A stretch of DNA of 29,175 nucleotides. It comes from a bacterium (GTDB lineage: Bacteria > Desulfobacterota > JAPLJL01). How positions within the stretch are numbered: position 1 is the first letter of the stretch; every line of letters starts with the position of its first letter. The notes beneath the pieces are model-generated. The model saw only the letters and a list, made by a program, of their open reading frames with translations. It searched no databases and was not told the DNA's origin. The position numbers were made by a program, and so were the translations under genes. Below, in pieces: positions 23,798 through 29,175 of this stretch. The stretch spans positions 1-29,175 of the forward strand of contig JAQTNV010000041.1 in the NCBI GenBank assembly GCA_028713675.1, written 5' to 3'.

Positions 23798-25531
23798 TTA
23801 GGGCGTTTTCGTCCGGTAGACCCCGTGATACTCGGTGCCGACATAGATACGATCCAGGTTGTTGGGGTCGACCGCGATGGACCGGATCGCTGCCCCATCC
23901 GGCAACCCCTGGTTCTGGGCGGTAAAAGTAGCCCCGCCGTCCCGGGATCTCCAGATTCCCTTCTCGGTCAGGCCCACCAGAACCGTACCCGGATAATCCG
24001 GGTCCGCGATGGGGAGAATGGCCCGGGGATAAGAGTTGGTGGTGCCGATGAGGATCGGCAGAAGCCAGGTGGTCCCGCCGTCCACGGTCCGGTACAGGCC
24101 CTGGTTGTCCACTCCGACATATATTTTCTGGGAATCGGCCGGGTCAAAGGTGATTACCCGGGAAGGACTGCTCAAATGCCCGAAGAAACTGTTGTCTTCC
24201 CAGGTAACCCCCAGATCCAGAGATTGAATGATCGCGTTGAAATAGGCGTTCCCCGATTTCCTGAAAACACTGGCCAGCATATGAGTGCCACCGGAGGCCA
24301 GATCAAAAACCCTGATTAAATCGGTAATTCCATTCGAATATACCCAGGTTTGCGCGTCATCGTTGGAAAAATACAGCGGGCCCAGGATCCCGGTACCGAT
24401 GGCGAGGCCGGAACCGGGTCCGGCCCAGATCTTTTCCTGGGAATCAAGCTCCAGGGAGAAAATCCTCCGGTATTTACTCGGGATGCCCGAACTCATTTCA
24501 TGCCAGGAAATCCCGTCATAACGAAAAATACCGGCGGTCGTGGCCGCGAACATGTAGACCTGGCTCGTCCCCGTTTTCGACCGAAGATCCAAAACCCGGA
24601 GTTCGGAAAGACCGGTGCTGATGTCAGCCCAACTGTTTCCCAGGGGGGAATAGGCGTAAACTCCGTAACCCTGGTCCGGAACGGGATTGGAAACCGGATC
24701 ATAGAAACTCGAAAACCCCGCGTAAACCTGCGACGAATAGGGATCCACCGCCAGGGAATTAACCACCGCCTGCGAAAGCCAGCTCGGCAAATCCCCCGCC
24801 TTTTCCCAGTAGAGAATATCCTCGATTTTCAGGGGAATCGGGCAATTTACGGTATAAGTGGGAACGCTGGCATCGGTCACCGAAAATTCCATCACGTAAT
24901 TGCCCCGCGAATCGAAATCCGGGGTAAAAGAAAAACTCGCATTATCATTGAGTGGGTCGACGACGATATTGGTGACCCCCGCCGGCATCTGTCCCTGCCA
25001 TCCGAACGCATAGGAAAGGTTGAAATTGTCCTCGGGATCCGGATCGGAAGCGCGGAAAGTAAGCTGCAGTTCGGCCAGCTCCGCCACGGTTTGGGAAGCG
25101 ATGGTCGGGCAGATCGGGGCACGGTTCACATTCTTGACCGAGATCAGGATGTCCTTTCGAACCGTTCCCGATTCCGTCCCATCGTTGGCCACTACCGAGA
25201 TGGAGTAATCCCCCGCGTCGCTGTAACCGGTTTGGTACCTCCAGATCGGGCGGGTGGGATCGCTGACATCCACGGAATAACCCTGCGGGGCCCAGCCCCG
25301 GAAACTGATGGTCAGAATGTCGGCCGGATCGGGATCGGAGACCTGCGGTTGGATTTCAATCAGATCACCCTCGTTCACGATTACCGGTGCGATCGGCGGG
25401 ATAACCGGGGCATTGTTTCCCGGAGCCTTCCATTCCTTGTTCGGCAGCTCCATGCAGGCCGAACCAAATAAAGCAATGAGAAAGGAGCAACGAGCAATGA
25501 GCAAAATATTTTTATTAAAGGCAATTTTCAT
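23798..25531 (-). CDS. Lipoprotein with two Ig/cadherin-like domains and a BNR-type propeller
   Basis: 577 residues. The signal peptide ends FGSAC, so Cys26 is the probable lipidation site. Residues ~45-135 and ~140-255 are two Ig/cadherin-like domains with the repeated VSDPDP/ASDPDP and EGDLIEIQPQ-type edge strands. The rest (~260-577) is a beta-propeller with sialidase-type Asp boxes (TVDGGTTW, SRDGGATF) and repeated VDPxxxxxIYVG blades. Such proteins are surface binding or scaffolding modules; no sialidase catalytic arginines are evident, so enzyme activity is not claimed. Last gene of the comEA-like/PEGA operon, three bases after the PEGA gene. The hydrophobic core of the signal peptide (codons 9-21) is encoded by a 7-base-period array, and another array abuts the stop. 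Confidence 0.85.
   Translation of the reverse strand: MKIAFNKNILLIARCSFLIALFGSACMELPNKEWKAPGNNAPVIPPIAPVIVNEGDLIEIQPQVSDPDPADILTISFRGWAPQGYSVDVSDPTRPIWRYQTGYSDAGDYSISVVANDGTESGTVRKDILISVKNVNRAPICPTIASQTVAELAELQLTFRASDPDPEDNFNLSYAFGWQGQMPAGVTNIVVDPLNDNASFSFTPDFDSRGNYVMEFSVTDASVPTYTVNCPIPLKIEDILYWEKAGDLPSWLSQAVVNSLAVDPYSSQVYAGFSSFYDPVSNPVPDQGYGVYAYSPLGNSWADISTGLSELRVLDLRSKTGTSQVYMFAATTAGIFRYDGISWHEMSSGIPSKYRRIFSLELDSQEKIWAGPGSGLAIGTGILGPLYFSNDDAQTWVYSNGITDLIRVFDLASGGTHMLASVFRKSGNAYFNAIIQSLDLGVTWEDNSFFGHLSSPSRVITFDPADSQKIYVGVDNQGLYRTVDGGTTWLLPILIGTTNSYPRAILPIADPDYPGTVLVGLTEKGIWRSRDGGATFTAQNQGLPDGAAIRSIAVDPNNLDRIYVGTEYHGVYRTKTP
25471..25505. repeat. 7-base-period repeat, GAGCAAC units, inside a signal-peptide coding region
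   Basis: Five units (aagcaat, gagaaag, gagcaac, gagcaat, gagcaaa) occupying codons 9-21 of the BNR lipoprotein and encoding ILLIARCSFLIAL, the hydrophobic core. Reverse complement of the array at 20094-20128. Confidence 0.85.
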
Positions 25532-25534
25532 TTG

Positions 25535-26317
25535 TTAAAACCGAACACTGGTGGAAAATCCGATTCCTTCCATCGCCCCGGAGGAATTCGCCGGGGCGAA
25601 CGGCACCAGGCTGAAGCGCCGGTCCGGAGCGCTTTTTGATCTCTGGATGATAAAGAGGTATCCCGTTACTCCCAGGAACAAACCGGTCAGCCCCAAAGAA
25701 GCGTAATAACCGTTTCGATAATGGGTGAAATCACTTTTGGCGCTATTCCCCTGGTTTTTATATTTGGTCAGGTCGGTGCTGGCAGAGCAGTTTTGGGTCG
25801 CTTCACAGGCAGCCCTGGCTTCCGCGTAATTGTCCGCGGCCCGGGAATAATCACTGCCGGCCCGGTCACCCAGATAATAGAAGACCCCGGCTCCAACCAG
25901 GGCCACCCCGCTTAAAGTCAGGGCTCCCAGCCGGTAAACGCGTTTCTGGCTGGCCGCCCGGATAACCGGTGGAATCTGGACCGGAAGAGTGATCGTCGGC
26001 AAGGAGGATTCAGAGGAAGAAAGTGATTGCAGATGTCCCCGGAGAGTCATGCTTTTCCCGGCTTCCACCGTGATCCGGGTGGTAAATTCCTGATAACCTT
26101 CGTAACGGATCCTCAGTTCGTGTTCGCCCGCCGGCAACGGCAATGATTCGAGGGGTGATTTCCCTAAAAGTTCCCCATCCACCCGGATCTCCGCCCCGAA
26201 GGGCTGAATCATCAGGGAAACCTTTCCCTCCGCGGGTTTTTCCTGAGCCAGCAAAGGAGGTGCCGAACCCTGGATCAGAATAGGGATAAGCAAAAAGACA
26301 ATTAGACGTTTAATCAT
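25535..26317 (-). CDS. PEGA-domain membrane protein
   Basis: 260 residues with an N-terminal signal peptide (MIKRLIVFLLIPILIQG..., cleavage near LLAQ). A PEGA domain follows (~32-100: SLMIQPFGAEIRVDGELLGKSP, LPAGEHELRIRYEGY), a small beta domain found on surface and envelope proteins. Two membrane helices come next (~130-150 and ~208-226) with a soluble loop between them rich in Asn, Ala and Tyr that has two cysteines (ACEATQNC), possibly disulphide-linked outside the cytoplasm. The start overlaps the end of the comEA-like gene by eight bases and the BNR lipoprotein begins three bases beyond the stop, so the three are translationally linked. Function unknown beyond a likely envelope role. Confidence 0.85.
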   Translation of the reverse strand: MIKRLIVFLLIPILIQGSAPPLLAQEKPAEGKVSLMIQPFGAEIRVDGELLGKSPLESLPLPAGEHELRIRYEGYQEFTTRITVEAGKSMTLRGHLQSLSSSESSLPTITLPVQIPPVIRAASQKRVYRLGALTLSGVALVGAGVFYYLGDRAGSDYSRAADNYAEARAACEATQNCSASTDLTKYKNQGNSAKSDFTHYRNGYYASLGLTGLFLGVTGYLFIIQRSKSAPDRRFSLVPFAPANSSGAMEGIGFSTSVRF

Positions 26318-26861
26318 TCGTGTTAATAGTAAGGTATTCCCGGATTTTGCTCAAGGATTTCGGCCCGATCCCGCGGATGTCGAGGAGACCGGACAATTCC
26401 CGGAAATCCCCATGTTCTTCGCGGTATTGAAGGATTCTCTCCGAAAGACTCGGCCCGATCCCGGGGACGGCTTCCAGATCCCGGCGGCCGGCCTGATTCA
26501 CATCAACCTTCTGGCCCAAAAGCAGGAGGTGGCTTCCGGGCATTTTTTCCAGACGGAAAATCAGGGGCTGACCGGAAATAATCCGGACCCGCGTGCCGTT
26601 TTTCAGCGGTTTTTCCCCCTCCTGCCCGCATCCGGGTATTACGTCCGCCAGAATGGGCGGGGAAAAATATCCGCGGACAAAGGGAACCTGGAAAGGATAT
26701 TCCACCTCCACCCAGGTTTTAACCGTCTCCGGAATGGAAACCGGCGGGGAAAAAATCTCTTCGGATCCGGAATAAATTTGCCCGGCCACCAGCAGGGCGG
26801 CCAGAACCGCCGCCGGCAGAAGATCCGGGGCCCATCGCCTTTTTTCCGTCTCGATAATCAA
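26310..26861 (-). CDS. ComEA-like membrane-anchored helix-hairpin-helix protein
   Basis: 183 residues from a TTG start preceded by AAGGA. A membrane helix (~13-30) is followed by a linker and a poorly conserved segment (~35-110), then a ComEA-type tandem helix-hairpin-helix domain (~117-178). VDVNQAGRRDLEAVPGIGPSLSERIL and LDIRGIGPKSLSKIREYL contain the two GIGP hairpins that grip DNA backbone. ComEA proteins are envelope receptors that pull in double-stranded DNA during transformation. A cysteine in PGCGQE could add a disulphide or bind metal. It begins the operon with the PEGA protein and the BNR lipoprotein. No other competence gene is in the window, so natural transformation is only a possibility. 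Confidence 0.88.
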   Translation of the reverse strand: MIIETEKRRWAPDLLPAAVLAALLVAGQIYSGSEEIFSPPVSIPETVKTWVEVEYPFQVPFVRGYFSPPILADVIPGCGQEGEKPLKNGTRVRIISGQPLIFRLEKMPGSHLLLLGQKVDVNQAGRRDLEAVPGIGPSLSERILQYREEHGDFRELSGLLDIRGIGPKSLSKIREYLTINTND

Positions 26862-26945
26862 ATGTTTTTTTCCTTCAGGACGCTTTCGGTCCGCTTCAAT
26901 TATTAATCACATGTAGATTATTCTCCAATCTGGAATATATAAATA

Positions 26946-26951
26946 TATAAT
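26946..26951 (+). promoter_or_regulatory. Candidate -10 box of the phosphofructokinase gene
   Basis: TATAAT in a very AT-rich patch 60 bases before the ATG at 27011. No convincing -35 sits at 16-18 bases, so the assignment is weak. Confidence 0.35.
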
Positions 26952-27010
26952 ATGAAGTTAACATACTGAAAAAAATCAATCCGCGAGGGATGGTAAGAAA
27001 GGGGCTTTCC

Positions 27011-28102
27011 ATGAATAAAAAAATCGGGATCCTGACCGGCGGCGGGGACTGCCCGGGGCTCAACGCCCTGATCCGGGCGGTGGTGAAATCCGCCATTCAT
27101 AAACAGGGTTGGGAAGCGGTGGGCATTCTTGACGGTTTTGAAGGCCTGCTCTGGCCCGGCCGCCACACCAAACTCAGCTACGACAAAGTTTCCGAAATTC
27201 TGACCTTCGGGGGAACCATCCTGGGAAGCTCCAACCGAATCGATCCCTTCCATGTCAAGGAAGAAAAAGGCGGGGTGATTAATACTTCTGACCGGTCCGG
27301 GGAAGTGGTCCGGGTGATCAAGCGGCTGGGCCTGGATGTTTTGTTCGTCAGCGGCGGGGACGGAACCATGACGATAGCCTCCGGAATTAACGCGCTCGGG
27401 GTGCCGGTAATTGGAATGCCCAAAACCATTGATAACGACCTGCGGGGAACCGATTTCACCATCGGTTTCGATACCGCGGTGACGATCGCCAGCGAGGCAA
27501 TTGACCGGTTGCGCACCACCGCTCAGAGCCATCACCGGGTCATGGTGGTGGAGGTGATGGGCCGGAACGCCGGCTGGATCGCCCTCGAGTCCGGAATCGC
27601 TTCCGGGGCGGATGTCGTTTTGATCCCCGAGATTCCATTCTCCTATGAAAGCATCTGCCAAGCGATTGAGCTCCGCCGCCGGAAAGGCCGTCTTTATACC
27701 ATTGTGGTGGCGGCTGAAGGCGCGCGTCCGCAGGGGGGTAAACCGGTGGTACAGCGGGAAGTCAAAACCAGCGCCGAGCCCATCCGCCTGGGCGGGATCG
27801 GCGAGCTCGTAACCCATGAAATCGAATCCCGAACCGGGATTGAAACCCGGGTCACCGTTCTGGGGCACGTCCAGCGGGGCGGGACCCCGACTGCCCGTGA
27901 CCGGAATCTCGCCACCCTCTTCGGGATCGAGGCGGTTCGGGCCGCCGCCGAGGGGAAAACCGGCATCTATGTCGCGTTGCGCGGAAAGAAGATTATCCGG
28001 CTCCCACTCCGCCAGGCGGCTCAGGGTATTCGCCGGGTTCCCCGGAACTGTTCCCGGGTTGATGCCGCCCGGGCGATCGGGATGAGATTCGGAAACGAAT
28101 AA
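27011..28102 (+). CDS. pfkA: 6-phosphofructokinase, mixed-substrate type
   Basis: 363 residues from the ATG at 27011, supported by AAGGGG eight bases upstream. The N-terminal phosphate loop is LTGGGDCPGLN. VSGGDGTM has Gly118 at the E. coli Gly104 position. MPKTIDNDL has Lys138 where ATP enzymes such as E. coli PfkA have Gly, with Asp141 as catalytic base. Asp at the first site and Lys at the second mark PPi-dependent enzymes; here Gly is paired with Lys. That mix occurs in the group III clade, which includes both ATP- and PPi-using members, so the phosphoryl donor is undecided, with ATP favoured by the Gly. It catalyses fructose-6-phosphate to fructose-1,6-bisphosphate in the cytosol. It converges with a class II aldolase gene, the next glycolytic step. 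Confidence 0.93.
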   Translation: MNKKIGILTGGGDCPGLNALIRAVVKSAIHKQGWEAVGILDGFEGLLWPGRHTKLSYDKVSEILTFGGTILGSSNRIDPFHVKEEKGGVINTSDRSGEVVRVIKRLGLDVLFVSGGDGTMTIASGINALGVPVIGMPKTIDNDLRGTDFTIGFDTAVTIASEAIDRLRTTAQSHHRVMVVEVMGRNAGWIALESGIASGADVVLIPEIPFSYESICQAIELRRRKGRLYTIVVAAEGARPQGGKPVVQREVKTSAEPIRLGGIGELVTHEIESRTGIETRVTVLGHVQRGGTPTARDRNLATLFGIEAVRAAAEGKTGIYVALRGKKIIRLPLRQAAQGIRRVPRNCSRVDAARAIGMRFGNE

Positions 28103-28160
28103 AAATCCCCCTTCTCCCCCCCCTTTTGACAAAGGGGGGAATGGGGGGATTAGATTTTTT
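28102..28160. terminator. Bidirectional terminator-like palindrome between converging genes
   Basis: AATCCCCC...CCCCCC-ttttgaca-AAAGGGGGG...GGGGGGATTA is an imperfect long hairpin at the junction of phosphofructokinase and aldolase, with A-rich sequence on its left and TTTTTT on its right. It could terminate both transcripts. The sequence type is also a common dispersed repeat. Confidence 0.6.
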
Positions 28161-28171
28161 CTGCTGGTTAA

Positions 28172-29175
28172 TTACTTTGTGTACTTGTTGGCCAGATCGA
28201 GCGTGTTCTTGACCCGCAGGCGGTCGAAGATCAGGGCGAAGCGGGCCTCGAGTTCCTTCTCCAGTTTCTCCCGGGTCTTCTCCGGCAGGTCCCAGAGGGC
28301 CTGCTTGAACGGGCCATAAACCTTCTTCCGGGTTTTATAAATGAACTGCTCCTCCGTCATCCCCGGTTTCTTCTCGTCGGCGCACTTCTGATCGAGGTGC
28401 CGGTACATCTCCTCCCGGAGCTCCCGGGGGAAATTCGGGCTGTCGATCAGGAGGTTCTGAAAACCGGTGGCCAGATGCACCTCGGCGCACTCCACTTCGG
28501 GGAAAAGGTGAAAGGCCTCCTCGGGAAGCGTGGAGGCCCCGTGCTGAACCGCCCCGGCCATCCCGAACTCGGAACGGGCCAGCGCGGAAAGCTTTTTCAG
28601 CGTTTCGAAGTCCAGCGTCACCTTGGCCACGCTGCCGTCCGCGAGGGGAACCCCCCCATGGGTGGTGCCGGTCTGGATGCTGATCTTGGAGATCCCCTCC
28701 AGCTTCGAGCCGGATTTCTTCAGCTCCCGGGAATAACCCTCCATGAAGGCCCGCAGATCTTCCTCGGTTGAGTTCTTGGTCCCCACCTCCCCGATCTCCC
28801 CCCCGACGGAAACTTCCTTGCCCCGGATTTCCTTTTCCCGGATGAAGACCGTGAGCTCGGCGGTGATCTGGCAGTTGTTTTCCTGCTGGGCGAGAATCGT
28901 GGGCTGTTTCAGGTCGACCACGGTGGAGGCGTCAATATCGATATTATAGAAACCCGCCTCCAGCGACTCGGAGATCAGCTTCTTCAGGTTTTCGATCTCA
29001 GCCTGTCGGTTCTCCCGGAAAAGCCGGGGCCGGACCTGGTAATGATCACCCTGCAGGCAGACCGGCCCGGGAAACTTCTCCGCGGCCGCGGCGGCGATGA
29101 TCTGGGAGGCGTATTCCGCCGGGTTCTGAAAGGTGTAATCCATCTCCGAACGGGCGATTTCGAAGACCAGGAGTC
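28172..29175 (-). CDS. Class II fructose-bisphosphate aldolase-like protein (5' partial)
   Basis: The frame stays open to the window edge, reading LLVFEIARSE before the internal Met at 29143, so the true start is outside and at least 334 residues are visible. Counted from that Met, the class II aldolase residues are present: GDHYQ with Asp33 and zinc ligand His34, Glu116 in GGEIGEVG, His162 in THGGVP and His201 in VQHGAS, equivalent to E. coli His110, Glu174, His226 and His264. This implies a zinc-dependent retro-aldol reaction on fructose-1,6-bisphosphate or a related ketose bisphosphate. It is longer than typical FbaA at the C-terminus, with a helical basic tail (RVKNTLDLANKYTK). The convergent phosphofructokinase supports a glycolytic role. 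Confidence 0.88.
   Translation of the reverse strand, partial: LLVFEIARSEMDYTFQNPAEYASQIIAAAAAEKFPGPVCLQGDHYQVRPRLFRENRQAEIENLKKLISESLEAGFYNIDIDASTVVDLKQPTILAQQENNCQITAELTVFIREKEIRGKEVSVGGEIGEVGTKNSTEEDLRAFMEGYSRELKKSGSKLEGISKISIQTGTTHGGVPLADGSVAKVTLDFETLKKLSALARSEFGMAGAVQHGASTLPEEAFHLFPEVECAEVHLATGFQNLLIDSPNFPRELREEMYRHLDQKCADEKKPGMTEEQFIYKTRKKVYGPFKQALWDLPEKTREKLEKELEARFALIFDRLRVKNTLDLANKYTK

Noticed and set aside
28172-29143. Met at 29143 as the aldolase start
   Set aside because: The frame is open upstream to the window edge with plausible coding sequence (LLVFEIARSE) and no ribosome binding site before this ATG.

Overview
The window looks like chromosomal DNA from a GC-rich Gram-negative bacterium. 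The evidence is two predicted lipoproteins, a ComEA-like protein, a GatCA pair and mostly GGAGG-type ribosome binding sites. The gene content (CCG-domain iron-sulfur protein with a flavoprotein, a phosphofructokinase with PPi-like active-site features, DUF169, a COG0731-type radical SAM enzyme) suggests an anaerobic or syntrophic lifestyle, as in Desulfobacterota-like or uncultured candidate-phylum genomes. The phylum cannot be fixed from this sequence alone. No rRNA, tRNA, CRISPR array, transposase or phage gene was seen.

Layout. 1-3024 (+): the 3' part of a pentapeptide-repeat, zinc-ribbon membrane protein, overlapping by 13 bases an FHA-GAF-class III adenylyl cyclase. 3342-6385 (-): gatC, gatA and a PfkB-family sugar kinase. 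6713-7784 (+): a small NTF2-like protein, then a Smr-domain gene whose 5' end has been rearranged around a palindromic repeat. 7918-16432 (-): a 4351-base tandem duplication of a two-gene operon. Each copy has a 964-residue flavoprotein built from two FAD-oxidase modules, then a 415-residue CCG-domain iron-sulfur protein, and its own promoter, operator-like palindrome and terminator. 16768-23630 (-): a GH36-like lipoprotein, a radical SAM protein, an exported DJ-1/PfpI protein, a DUF169 protein, and an operon of a P1-family peptidase and a short-chain dehydrogenase. 23798-26861 (-): an operon of a ComEA-like HhH protein, a PEGA-domain membrane protein and a lipoprotein with Ig-like domains and a BNR propeller. 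27011-29175: phosphofructokinase (+) converging on a class II aldolase (-, cut by the window edge), a small glycolytic pair.

The most unusual features are these. (1) In the duplicated operons the iron-sulfur subunit genes are identical over a 1413-base tract that begins at the stop codon, while the flavoprotein genes have diverged; the operator-like site TTGAC-N7-GTCAA is retained in both. (2) Nearly every intergenic gap holds short arrays with a 7-base period. The units differ from locus to locus, but the period, the degeneracy and the placement against gene ends stay the same. Two arrays lie inside lipoprotein signal-peptide coding sequence. (3) Several families of palindromic elements occur (GTAGGGG...CCCCTAC, GTCATCCC..., CCCCCTTT...AAAGGGGG). 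Some probably act as terminators and one sits inside the smr locus.

All assignments come from reading motifs and repeats by eye. No alignment or database search was run.
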